The notes beneath the pieces were generated by a model. The model saw nothing but the letters and a program-made list of their open reading frames with translations. It did no database searches and was not told the DNA's origin. A stretch of DNA of 24,809 nucleotides, from contig UQJV01000032.1 of NCBI GenBank assembly GCA_900541475.1, positions 1 to 24,809 of the forward strand, in the 5' to 3' direction. Source of the DNA: an uncultured Collinsella sp. (GTDB taxonomy: Bacteria; Actinomycetota; Coriobacteriia; Coriobacteriales; Coriobacteriaceae). Shown in pieces: positions 1-7,609 of this stretch (positions are counted from its first letter, which is position 1; each line of letters begins with the position of its first letter). The translations under genes were made by a program, and so were the position numbers.

Positions 1-5
1 CGAAA

Positions 6-30
6 CAAGGATTTGCGAAGCAAATCCTTG
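6..30. repeat. Perfect short hairpin at the left edge
   Basis: An 11-bp perfect stem (CAAGGATTTGC, with its complement at 20-30) closes a GAA loop. There is no T-run after it on either strand, so it is not a standard terminator, although it could end a gene lying left of the window. Its role is unknown. Confidence 0.6.
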
Positions 31-56
31 GACTTCCCGTCGCCCGCTCCAAGCTA

Positions 57-62
57 TATAAT
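57..62 (+). promoter_or_regulatory. Candidate -10 box for focA
   Basis: A perfect TATAAT lies about 110 bases upstream of the focA start. The matching -35 region is poor (TTCCCG at 34-39 with a 17-base spacer). If it is used, focA has a leader of roughly 100 nt. The call rests on the -10 match alone. Confidence 0.35.
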
Positions 63-171
63 CGCAGGCCAATATGCTAATTTGGCTCGCGTTTATTTTT
101 ATACCGTCCGACCTCGCGGGGCAAATGAACCAAGAGCGTTTGTCCCACATCGTAAGAAAGTAGTGATTGCC

Positions 172-1008
172 ATGGCACAGAGTAAGGCAGAATACCCCAC
201 CCCCGACTGCCTGGCGCCCGCCGCGATCGAGGCTAAGTCCGAGGCCGCCGGCGTTACCAAGGCCAACCTGCCGGTCTCGAAGGCCTTTTTGCTCGCCATG
301 TTCGCCGGAGCGTTTATCGCCTTCGGCGGCCTGTTCTTCACGGTCTTTCTGAGCGATCCCACGCTTGGCTGGGGCGCCCAGCGCTTCGTGGGCGGTCTTG
401 CTTTTTGCCTGGGACTGGTGCTCGTGCTCATTTGCGGCGCGGAGCTGTTTACCGGTAACTCGCTTATGGTATGCGCGCTTAAGAGCAAAAAGATTACGCT
501 CGTCCAGATGTTCAAGGCTTGGGCTGTTGTGTGGATCGGCAACTTTGCCGGCGCCCTGTTCGTTGTCTTTTTGATTTACATGGCAGCTATTTATAAGCTC
601 AACGGCGAGGCCGTCGCCAATACCATGGTGAGCGTCGCCGCCGGTAAGGTTGCGATCGACGCCGTTACCATCTTCTTCCGCGGCATTTTGTGCAACATCT
701 TTGTCTGCCTGGCCGTATGGATCGGCACTGCCGGCAAGACCGTGGTCGACAAGGTCGTGGGCATTTTGCTGCCCATCGCTGCCTTTGTGGCCTGCGGTTT
801 TGAGCACTGCGTCGCCAACATGTACTTTTTGCCCATGGGTATTTTGATGCACTCCTGCGGCTATGGAGCCGATGTCGCTGGCGCCGATGCCCTCAACGCT
901 GCCGGGTTGGCGCTCAACCTTACGGTCGCCACGCTGGGCAATATCGTGGGTGGCGCCCTGATCGTGGCGCTGGGCTACTGGTTTATCTACGCCAACAAAG
1001 AGTCCTAA
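172..1008 (+). CDS. focA: Formate/nitrite transporter (FNT family)
   Basis: Encodes a 278-residue membrane channel of the FNT family, which forms pentamers in the cytoplasmic membrane and passes formate, nitrite or related monovalent anions. Visible family marks are the GAELFTGN segment, the RGILCN segment and the FEHCVANMYFLP segment, whose His corresponds to the central pore histidine of FocA. About six hydrophobic helices alternate with these loops. The ATG at 172 is preferred because AAGAAAG lies 11 bases upstream and the preceding in-frame sequence reads like leader, not protein; an in-frame GTG at 163 is the alternative. Its position just before selA and selB suggests formate as substrate, since formate dehydrogenases are the commonest bacterial selenoproteins. 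That substrate is inferred: nitrite or hydrosulfide channels share the same fold. Confidence 0.9.
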   Translation: MAQSKAEYPTPDCLAPAAIEAKSEAAGVTKANLPVSKAFLLAMFAGAFIAFGGLFFTVFLSDPTLGWGAQRFVGGLAFCLGLVLVLICGAELFTGNSLMVCALKSKKITLVQMFKAWAVVWIGNFAGALFVVFLIYMAAIYKLNGEAVANTMVSVAAGKVAIDAVTIFFRGILCNIFVCLAVWIGTAGKTVVDKVVGILLPIAAFVACGFEHCVANMYFLPMGILMHSCGYGADVAGADALNAAGLALNLTVATLGNIVGGALIVALGYWFIYANKES

Positions 1009-1029
1009 AGGACCCAACCCATAACCGAC

Positions 1030-1118
1030 CAAAAAGGGACAGGTTTATTTTGGCAGGTTTTGAGCGAGGCGCTGCGCCGTCTTGCCACGAGCTGCCATAA
1101 TGGACCTGTCCCTTTTTG
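1030..1118 (+). terminator. Nested hairpin ending in T5 after focA
   Basis: Perfect 15-bp outer arms (CAAAAAGGGACAGGT at 1030-1044, complement at 1104-1118) enclose a second pairing (TGGCAG at 1051 with CTGCCA at 1092) and an inner GGCG/CGCC stem at 1068-1078. The right arm carries CCCTTTTTG, so on the plus strand it can act as a focA terminator. At 89 nt it is longer than a typical terminator and looks like one of the palindromic repeat elements of this window. Confidence 0.55.
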
Positions 1119-1192
1119 CATGTGCGTTGCCGCATTTTGCTGCTGACGACAAAGGGGACCCGCTTTTTATTGAACATGTCGAAAGGCTTTCC

Positions 1193-2650
1193 ATGAGCGA
1201 CTGCGAATCCATGCCTGCCGAGGTGCGCGACCGCCTGCGCTCCATTCCCGCCGTTCACGAGCTGCTGGCCGAGTGGCCGGTCATGAAGGCTGCCGGCGAT
1301 GCGGGCGACATGATTGTGCGCGAGGCGATTGATGCCGAGCTCGATGCCGAGCGCGAGGCGATTCGCTCTGGCGTCCCCGCTAGGAATAAGCGCGAGCTCG
1401 CCTTGGCCATCGAGCAGCGGTGCCACCGACTGTCGCTGCCGACCCTGCGCCCTGCCGTCAACGCGTCGGGCGTTGTGATTCACACCAATCTGGGCCGTGC
1501 TCCGCTTGCTCCCGCAGCGGTGCAGGCGGTGGCCGATGTCGCCCGCGGCTACAGCACGCTTGAGTATGACGTCGCGACCTGTGCCCGTGGGGGCCGCAAA
1601 GAGCATGCCGCGCGTCTGCTGCGCACGCTCACGGGGGCGCAGGACGCCCTGGTTGTCAACAACAACGCCGCGGCGGTGCTGCTGGTGCTTGCCGCGCATG
1701 CAAGCGGCAAAGAGGTCATCGTGAGCCGTGGCGAGCTTGTCGAGGTGGGCGGCAGCTTCCGCATTCCCGATATCATGGCGGCTTCGGGTGCCAAGCTTGT
1801 CGAGGTGGGCTCCACCAACCGCACGCATCTGGATGATTACCGAAGCGCCATTACGCCCAATACGGCGATGATCTTGAAAGTTCATCCTTCTAACTACCGT
1901 ATCGAGGGTTTCCACGAGGAGGTTTCCGCGGCGGAGCTTTCTGCGCTGGCGCATGAACATGGCCTGTTGCTTTACGAGGACCAAGGCTCAGGCGCTTTGC
2001 TTGCAGATGGGGTACTCGCCGATGCGGGGGAGAGGCCCGCGTCCGTGTCTCTTGGCGCCGGCGTTGACGTCGTCTCGTGCTCGGGCGACAAACTGCTCGG
2101 TGCTTCGCAGGCGGGCATCATCCTTGGCAACGCCCAGGCAATTGCCGCCTGCGCCTCTCATCCGCTTATGCGCGCGCTTCGCCCCGGTAAGCTCACGCTC
2201 GCGGCGCTCGAGGCCACTTTGCGACTGTATGTGACCGGTCCCGATGCGGCGCATCGGGAGATCCCGGTACTCAACATGCTTTCCGGCGCGCCGGCTCCGC
2301 TCGAGCGCCAGGCCAAGCGCCTGCATGACCGCATGCTGCGCAAGCTTCGCGAGTCTCAGTGTGAGGAGGCGGTGGAGCTGCAGGTTGTCGAGGGCGTGTC
2401 TGCTCCGGGCGGCGGTTCGCTGCCGACCGTCGAGCTCCCAACTTTTTGCGTTGCCGTCTGTCCCGTCGATGGGCGTCTATCCGCCGATGGCCTAAAGCGC
2501 GCTATGGTACAGGAGCCCGATACGCCAGTTGTGACGCGCGTGCGGCACGACCAGGTGCTTTTTGACGTTCGCACGCTTTTGCGCGACACCGACCTTGACC
2601 TGTGTGCGTCTGCGTTGGCGGATGCCGTGCGGGCAGGTTTGCGTCGATGA
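1193..2650 (+). CDS. selA: L-seryl-tRNA(Sec) selenium transferase SelA
   Basis: A PLP enzyme of 485 residues that converts Ser-tRNA(Sec) to Sec-tRNA(Sec) using selenophosphate; the E. coli enzyme is a homodecamer of about 463 residues per chain. The N-terminal VRDRLRSIPAVHELL segment aligns with the tRNA-binding start of known SelA. The HTNLGRAPL segment is typical, and the PLP lysine lies in SGDKLLGASQAGI at about residue 300. The start at 1193 is chosen because GAAAGG sits 6 bases before it and the protein then begins as the family does. An upstream in-frame ATG at 1082 would run through the hairpin at 1030-1118 and adds sequence unlike SelA. The stop overlaps the selB start by 4 bases (ATGA), so the two are translationally coupled. 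A selenophosphate synthetase gene (selD) is not in the window. Confidence 0.96.
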   Translation: MSDCESMPAEVRDRLRSIPAVHELLAEWPVMKAAGDAGDMIVREAIDAELDAEREAIRSGVPARNKRELALAIEQRCHRLSLPTLRPAVNASGVVIHTNLGRAPLAPAAVQAVADVARGYSTLEYDVATCARGGRKEHAARLLRTLTGAQDALVVNNNAAAVLLVLAAHASGKEVIVSRGELVEVGGSFRIPDIMAASGAKLVEVGSTNRTHLDDYRSAITPNTAMILKVHPSNYRIEGFHEEVSAAELSALAHEHGLLLYEDQGSGALLADGVLADAGERPASVSLGAGVDVVSCSGDKLLGASQAGIILGNAQAIAACASHPLMRALRPGKLTLAALEATLRLYVTGPDAAHREIPVLNMLSGAPAPLERQAKRLHDRMLRKLRESQCEEAVELQVVEGVSAPGGGSLPTVELPTFCVAVCPVDGRLSADGLKRAMVQEPDTPVVTRVRHDQVLFDVRTLLRDTDLDLCASALADAVRAGLRR

Positions 2651-4611
2651 CCGCGCGCGAGCTTGTCGAATGTCCCGTTATCGTCGGAACGGCAGGACAC
2701 GTCGACCACGGAAAGTCGGCCCTTATCGAGGCGCTGACCGGCAAAAATCCCGACCGTCTGGAGGTCGAACGGCGCCGAGGCATGACCACTGAGCTCGGCT
2801 TTGGCGAGCTCGAGCTTCCCAGCGGCAAGCTTGTCGGCTTGGTCGACGTACCCGGGCATGCGCACTATCTGCGCGCCATGGTGCAGGGCGCCACCGGCGT
2901 GGACGTTGCGTTGCTGGCGGTTTCGGCCGTTGAGGGCGTGATGCCGCAGACCCGCGAGCACGTTCGGGTTCTGGAGCTGTTGGGTGTGACGCGCATGGTC
3001 GTCGCACTCACGATGCGCGATTTGGCCGACCACGAGATTGCCGCGCTGGCGGAGCTCGATGTCGAGGCGTTTCTGGACGGGACCGTGTTTGCGGGTGCCT
3101 CTATAGTGCCGGTGTCCTCCAAGACGGGCGAGGGCCTGGACGAGCTGCTTACGACGCTCGATAACACGGTTTGTTCGTGCTGGTCGGAGCATCTGGAGGC
3201 GACCGCTGGCTCGGGCGCCGCGCCCCGTCTTCCCATCGACCGTTGCTTTAGCATCCGCGGCACCGGAACCGTCGTGACGGGTACGCTGCACGACGGTCCC
3301 GTTTCGGTTGGCGATGAGCTCGTTGCGCTGCCGTCGCAAACGCGCTGTCGCGTGCGCGGGGTGCAGGTTCACGGGGATACCCAGTGCGCGGTTCCCGGCC
3401 AGCGCGTCGCCCTGAACCTGGTGGGCGATGGCGTGGCGGGCCTCAAGCGCGGCGAGATGCTCGGCGTCGAGGGTCGCGTGGGCCAGACGCTGCGCTTTTT
3501 GATGCAACTGACATATGTGGGGCGCGATGGCGTGCGAGCCGGCGTTCTTGCTTCGGGTACACGCGTGCACGTTATGGCGGGCACGGCTGAGGTGCTCGGC
3601 CGCATTATGCTTTTAGACGACGAGCCGCCTATTGCGGTCGGCGAGACGCGTGTGGTGCAGGTGCGCCTGGAACGGCCGCTGCCGTTGCGCGCCGGCGATC
3701 ATGCCGTCATTCTGTCGTATTCGCCGATTTCGCTGCTTGGCGGCGGACGCGTCCTGCTATCGCGCTGTCGCCGCGCGCGGGTCCTGTCGGCGGGGGAGCG
3801 CGCGTTGTATGCGGCGCTTGAGTCCGGAGATGTCGCGGACGGCGTACGCGCGTGGCTGGCGCTGCAAACGCTGCCTGTTGCTGCTGCCGGTGTTGCCGCA
3901 GCGCTCGATCTTGTTACCGGCGAGGTCGAGATCGTTTTGCGTGGGCTTGTGGACCAGGCTGCCGTGTGCGAGCTTGCTGCGGGCGGTGCGGTGCTCTACG
4001 CAGATGCCTCGGCTCTCGATGCTGCAATGGATGTGCTGGCTGCGGCCTTGTCCTCCATGCACGCGGCGGCTCCCAAGGAGATCGGCTTTACGTCCGGTGC
4101 GGTCGCGCACGCGGCTTGGCCGGGCGCCGGTAACGATGTCGCGATGGCACTTATTGCCGAGGGCTGTGCACGTGGCGTGTGCGCCGTCGACGGTGCCGAG
4201 GTGTTCGACCCGCATTCCGCCGCTGCGGCGATACGTGTGGTGCGCGAGGCGAGCCAGCGCATCGTGGCCGCCCTCGACGAGGCGGGTCTCGGTGCGGCGA
4301 CGCTGCCCGAGGTGGGTGAGCGTCTGCAGCTCGATCGCGACACCATGACGCGTGCCCTGCGCGAGCTTTCGCTCAACCGCGCGATCGTTAAGATCGAACG
4401 CGACGTTGCCTTGTCTGCCGCCGCCGAGGCCCATGCACGTGAGGTCGTCGCCGCGGCTATCGAGGCTGCTGGCGGCGTTGCCACGACGAGTGTGCTGCGC
4501 GAGGCCTTAGGCGTGTCGCGCAAACGAGCCATTAGCATCTTGGAGCACCTGGATGCGGTGCGTTTTACGACGCTCAACAAGGAGGCCGGCGGTCTCAGAT
4601 CCCTGCGCTAG
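2647..4611 (+). CDS. selB: Selenocysteine-specific elongation factor SelB
   Basis: A 654-residue GTPase that carries Sec-tRNA(Sec) to ribosomes stalled at a UGA followed by a SECIS hairpin. The EF-Tu-like part shows G1 (GTAGHVDHGKS, residues 14-24), a MTTELGFGEL switch region, G3 (DVPGH, residues 67-71) and a G5-like SSKTG. The C-terminal third ends in winged-helix type sequence (SRKRAISILEHLDAVRFT), which in this family binds the SECIS. One oddity is that the G4 motif, normally [N/T]KxD, reads T-M-R-D at residues 122-125, losing the lysine that packs on guanine. The start is the ATG overlapping the selA stop (ATGA). The ATG at 2602 lies inside selA and is rejected. Length is slightly above the 614 residues of E. 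coli SelB. Confidence 0.95.
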   Translation: MTARELVECPVIVGTAGHVDHGKSALIEALTGKNPDRLEVERRRGMTTELGFGELELPSGKLVGLVDVPGHAHYLRAMVQGATGVDVALLAVSAVEGVMPQTREHVRVLELLGVTRMVVALTMRDLADHEIAALAELDVEAFLDGTVFAGASIVPVSSKTGEGLDELLTTLDNTVCSCWSEHLEATAGSGAAPRLPIDRCFSIRGTGTVVTGTLHDGPVSVGDELVALPSQTRCRVRGVQVHGDTQCAVPGQRVALNLVGDGVAGLKRGEMLGVEGRVGQTLRFLMQLTYVGRDGVRAGVLASGTRVHVMAGTAEVLGRIMLLDDEPPIAVGETRVVQVRLERPLPLRAGDHAVILSYSPISLLGGGRVLLSRCRRARVLSAGERALYAALESGDVADGVRAWLALQTLPVAAAGVAAALDLVTGEVEIVLRGLVDQAAVCELAAGGAVLYADASALDAAMDVLAAALSSMHAAAPKEIGFTSGAVAHAAWPGAGNDVAMALIAEGCARGVCAVDGAEVFDPHSAAAAIRVVREASQRIVAALDEAGLGAATLPEVGERLQLDRDTMTRALRELSLNRAIVKIERDVALSAAAEAHAREVVAAAIEAAGGVATTSVLREALGVSRKRAISILEHLDAVRFTTLNKEAGGLRSLR

Positions 4612-4634
4612 GGCTCCGAATCGCCGCTCGCCAC

Positions 4635-4782
4635 AAAACCGGCCTATCTACTACGTTTAAGTGACTACCCTCGACCATTTCAAAACCGCAAAAACAAAAC
4701 CGCAGGTAGATGACTTGCCGATGTTACGATAAAGTGGGTATGGCTAACCCTTGCTGGTTAAACGTAGTAGATGGGCCGTTTT
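4635..4782. repeat. Inverted-repeat (MITE-like) element between selB and selC
   Basis: Arms of about 25 bases face each other, 4635-4660 and 4758-4782. The inner 15 bases (ATCTACTACGTTTAA) are perfectly complementary and the outer AAAAC plus GGCC-like part is complementary with small shifts. The interior is A-rich (4681-4700) and has no coding potential. The size of about 150 bp and the terminal inverted repeats fit a small non-mobile repeat element. No target-site duplication was identified, and copies elsewhere cannot be seen from here. Confidence 0.55.
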
Positions 4783-4824
4783 CGTGGCGCGACACTGCGC
4801 GTTTGGTAAAATACCGCCACGTTT

Positions 4825-4921
4825 GGGAACGGATGGGCTCCGGTGGGCCCCGCGGTCCTCAAAACCGTTGCGAGGCGTGCAAAACGTCTTGGATGTGTTC
4901 GATTCACATACGTTCCCGCCA
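4825..4921 (+). tRNA. selC: tRNA-Sec (anticodon UCA)
   Basis: A 97-nt tRNA with encoded CCA that reads UGA as selenocysteine. The acceptor stem is GGGAACG/CGTTCCC, with an eighth position that would be a G-A mismatch. The D arm is GGGC-TCCGGTGG-GCCC, with the TCCGGTG loop typical of bacterial tRNA-Sec. The anticodon stem is GCGGT/ACCGT with loop CCTCAAA and anticodon TCA at 4859-4861. A long variable arm pairs over about 8 bp (CGAGGCGT with ACGTCTTG). The T arm is ATGTG-TTCGATT-CACAT and the 3' end is GCCA. It lies 213 bases downstream of selB in the same direction, completing a selABC cluster. Confidence 0.95.
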
Positions 4922-4934
4922 ACGCATCCTGCCA

Positions 4935-4969
4935 ACCACCACAAAGGTGCCTGTCCTCTTTGTGGTGGT
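4935..4969 (+). terminator. 12-bp hairpin just after selC
   Basis: ACCACCACAAAG (4935-4946) pairs perfectly with CTTTGTGGTGGT (4958-4969) around an 11-base loop. It begins 14 bases after the CCA end of selC, so it may stop or process that transcript. No T-run follows, so it may instead be another palindromic repeat. Confidence 0.45.
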
Positions 4970-5104
4970 ATGGACCACGTGGACGAAACAGCTTCGAAAC
5001 ACGCGATTTGTACGTCGGGTGCTCAAAAACGCTTCTACCTGCATCGTAATCAAAACGAAACATCTGCTCGTCGGCTTATGCGAAACTTTGCTGCAACAGT
5101 GCGA

Positions 5105-5168
5105 TATTATCCATACTCGATAAAGCTCGCGGCGCATGGGGCGCCGCGAACGACACCTTTCTTTTCCA
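5105..5168 (+). promoter_or_regulatory. gdhA leader: -10-like box and GC-rich hairpin
   Basis: TATTAT at 5105-5110 is a reasonable -10 box without a convincing -35. A 9-bp perfect hairpin follows (TCGCGGCGC at 5127-5135, complement at 5141-5149) and then a pyrimidine-rich stretch (CCTTTCTTTTCC). This arrangement would let the hairpin act as an attenuator or a 5' stabiliser of gdhA mRNA. The stretch 4970-5104 before it holds nothing recognisable. Confidence 0.35.
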
Positions 5169-5183
5169 TCAATTGGAGGAAGC

Positions 5184-6539
5184 ATGAGCTACACGCAGAA
5201 AGTTCTCGACGAGCTCAAGGCCCGCTATCCCGAGCAGCCTGAGTTCATCCAGGCCGCGACCGAGATCCTCGGCACCATCCAGCCGGCGCTCGACGCCCAT
5301 CCCGAGTACGAGGAGGCCGCCCTGCTTGAGCGCCTCGTCGAGCCCGAGCGCATCGTTATGTTCCGTGTTCCCTGGGTCGACGACCAGGGTAAGGTCCAGG
5401 TCAACCGCGGCTATCGCGTCGAGTTCAACTCTGCCATTGGACCCTACAAGGGCGGCCTGCGCTTTAACCCGACGGTCACCCTGGGCATGCTCAAGTTCCT
5501 GGGCCTGGAGCAGATCCTCAAGAACAGCCTGACCACCCTTCCCATGGGCGGCGGCAAGGGCGGCTCCGACTTTGACCCCAAGGGCAAGTCCAACAACGAG
5601 ATCATGCACTTCTGCCAGTCCTTCATGACCGAACTCTATCGCCACATCGGCCCCAACACCGACGTTCCCGCCGGCGACCTGGGCGTTGGCGGCCGCGAGG
5701 TGGCCTACATGTTCGGTCAGTACAAGCGCCTGACCAACGAGTGGACCGGCGTCCTCACCGGCAAGGGCCTCTCCTTTGGCGGCTCGCTCGCCCGTACCGA
5801 GGCCACCGGCTACGGCCTGGTCTACTTTGTGGACGAGTACCTCAAGAGCCGCGGCGACTCCTTCGAGGGCAAGAACGTCGTCGTTCACGGTTCCGGCAAT
5901 GTCGCTATCTACGCCGTCCAGAAGGTTTCCCAGCTTGGCGGCAAGGTGCTGGCCTGCTCCGATACCCACGGCTGGGTCGAGGATCCCGACGGCATCGACT
6001 ACTCCGTGCTCGAGCACGTCTATAACAAGAAGCGCTCTGGCCACGACAAGGGCGTCACGCTCGCTATGTACGTCGACGAGAAGCCCAATGCCACGTGGCA
6101 CGAGGGCGACGGCCGTGGCGTGTGGCAGCTTCCCTGCGACATCGCGCTGCCCTGCGCTCGCGAGAACACGCTGCTGCTCGAGGACGCCCAGGCGCTCGTC
6201 GCCAACGGCTGCAAGGTGGTCGGCGAGGGCGCGAACATGCCCACGACCATCGAGGCCACGACCTACTTCCAGGAGAACGGCGTCGCCTTTATGCCCGGCA
6301 AGGCTGCCAACGCCGGTGGCGTGCTCGTGTCCGGCCTGGAGATGAGCCAGAACGCCGAGCACCTGTCCTGGACCTTCGAGGAGGTCGACGGCAAGCTCGA
6401 GCAGCTCATGCGCGGCATGTTCCACAACGTGGACGACACCGCCAAGGAGTACGGCGAGGAGGGCAACTTCGTCATGGGCGCCAACATCGCCGGCTTCCTG
6501 AAGGTCGCCGACGCCATGCTCGCCCAGGGCGTCTGCTAA
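5184..6539 (+). CDS. gdhA: Glutamate dehydrogenase (NADP-type, hexameric)
   Basis: A 451-residue cytoplasmic enzyme interconverting 2-oxoglutarate plus ammonia and glutamate; the family is about 450 residues. The substrate-binding part contains GPYKGGLRFNP and PMGGGKGGSDFDPKG, with the catalytic-region Lys at residue 125 of the numbered protein. The nucleotide-binding part contains GSGNVAIYAVQ and GEGANMPTT. The acidic residue after the second strand that often separates NAD from NADP use was not resolved by eye, so cofactor preference is inferred from overall similarity to the GdhA type. The ATG at 5184 has a strong AATTGGAGGAAGC site directly upstream. It is a single-gene unit bounded by a leader hairpin and a strong terminator. 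Confidence 0.95.
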   Translation: MSYTQKVLDELKARYPEQPEFIQAATEILGTIQPALDAHPEYEEAALLERLVEPERIVMFRVPWVDDQGKVQVNRGYRVEFNSAIGPYKGGLRFNPTVTLGMLKFLGLEQILKNSLTTLPMGGGKGGSDFDPKGKSNNEIMHFCQSFMTELYRHIGPNTDVPAGDLGVGGREVAYMFGQYKRLTNEWTGVLTGKGLSFGGSLARTEATGYGLVYFVDEYLKSRGDSFEGKNVVVHGSGNVAIYAVQKVSQLGGKVLACSDTHGWVEDPDGIDYSVLEHVYNKKRSGHDKGVTLAMYVDEKPNATWHEGDGRGVWQLPCDIALPCARENTLLLEDAQALVANGCKVVGEGANMPTTIEATTYFQENGVAFMPGKAANAGGVLVSGLEMSQNAEHLSWTFEEVDGKLEQLMRGMFHNVDDTAKEYGEEGNFVMGANIAGFLKVADAMLAQGVC

Positions 6540-6564
6540 ATTGTCGCTCGACATAGCATCGCAG

Positions 6565-6599
6565 AAGGCTCCCAGTCATCTTGGCTGGGAGCCTTTTTT
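6565..6599 (+). terminator. Rho-independent terminator of gdhA
   Basis: AAGGCTCCCAG pairs with CTGGGAGCCTT around TCATCTTGG, with a run of six T at 6594-6599 at its 3' side. It lies 25 bases after the gdhA stop. This is the cleanest terminator of the window. Confidence 0.9.
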
Positions 6600-6694
6600 G
6601 AGCCGCATGCGACGGAGGAAAACGGTTCATTTTGTCCCGACACGAGCTGTGCCCCCTCGTTTGGTACACTTAAAGGTACTGGACAAGTGAAGAG

Positions 6695-7609
6695 ATGGGG
6701 GAGAACGTGCTCAAGTTCGGTACCTACGTTCGTGTTGGAAACGCGGCCGAAGCCTATGAGCTCTTGCAGAAGAACCGCAACAACAAGATTGTGGGCGGCG
6801 GCATCTGGATGCGTCTGGGTTCGCGTCGCGTGGCGACGGCGATTGACCTTTCGGCCTGCGGACTCGATCAGATCGAGGAGACCGAGACCGAGTTTCGCAT
6901 CGGTGCCATGTGCACCCTGCGCCAGCTCGAGCGTCATGCCAGGCTCAACGCGCTTGTCAACAATGTCTTTGAGTTCGCCGTCCACGACATCGTGGGCGTG
7001 CAGCTGCGCAATACCGCCACGGTGGGCGGCAGCATCTACGGCCGCTTTGGCTTCTCGGACGTTCTCTCGGCGTTCCTGGCGCTCGATTCCTATGTTGAGC
7101 TGACGGGCGCCGGTCGCGTGCCGCTCGCGGAGTTCGTGGACATGGGCTACGTACGTGACGTGATCGAGCATGTCGTGGTCGTTAAGCACGATTACCGCGC
7201 GAGCTATGAGGCCGTGCGCAAGGCCGCGACCGACTTCCCCTCCTTAAACGTCACCGCCGCCTGGTGGGACAACAGCTGGCACGTCACCGTGGGCGCCCGC
7301 CCGCTGCGCGCTACCTTGCTGCAGGGCGAGGCATGTGGCCTTTCCAGCGAGCAGCCTTCCGAGGACGAGCTTCGCGCCCTTGCTGCATCCGTGCGTGCCC
7401 TGAGCTACGGAACCAACCTGTGGGGCTCGGTCGAGTACCGCCGTCGCATCTCGGCACCGCTCGCCGTCCAGGCCGTGCGTCGTGCCGCCGGCATCGAGCT
7501 TTCTGCCGCGCTTGCCCGCGAGCTCGAGGGCGTGCAGATTCCTAAGTTTGCCACGGACGAGTATTCCTGCCGCCGCGTGCCCGGCGTCGATTCTAGCGAG
7601 GTGCGCTAA
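6695..7609 (+). CDS. Xanthine dehydrogenase family protein, FAD-binding subunit
   Basis: A 304-residue medium subunit of a molybdenum hydroxylase; it passes electrons from the [2Fe-2S] clusters through FAD to an acceptor. The FAD-binding fold of the CoxM/XDH type is seen in KIVGGGIWMRL near the N-terminus (usually A-G-G-T-D-L-L) and in TVGGSIYGRFGFSDVLSAFLALDSYVEL. A C-terminal domain typical of these subunits follows. The start is uncertain. ATG 6695 has only weak upstream purines, while GTG 6707 has GGGGGAG close before it and would shorten the protein by four residues. The stop overlaps the next start (TAATG at 7607-7611), indicating one operon. The substrate could be xanthine, hypoxanthine or another heterocycle. 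Confidence 0.87.
   Translation: MGENVLKFGTYVRVGNAAEAYELLQKNRNNKIVGGGIWMRLGSRRVATAIDLSACGLDQIEETETEFRIGAMCTLRQLERHARLNALVNNVFEFAVHDIVGVQLRNTATVGGSIYGRFGFSDVLSAFLALDSYVELTGAGRVPLAEFVDMGYVRDVIEHVVVVKHDYRASYEAVRKAATDFPSLNVTAAWWDNSWHVTVGARPLRATLLQGEACGLSSEQPSEDELRALAASVRALSYGTNLWGSVEYRRRISAPLAVQAVRRAAGIELSAALARELEGVQIPKFATDEYSCRRVPGVDSSEVR

Noticed and set aside
4710..5242. Several short frames across the selC region on both strands
   Set aside because: They overlap a clear tRNA-Sec gene and hairpins and show no family features or convincing ribosome binding sites.
5169..6554. 461-residue open frame on the minus strand
   Set aside because: It is antisense to gdhA and has no recognisable domain.
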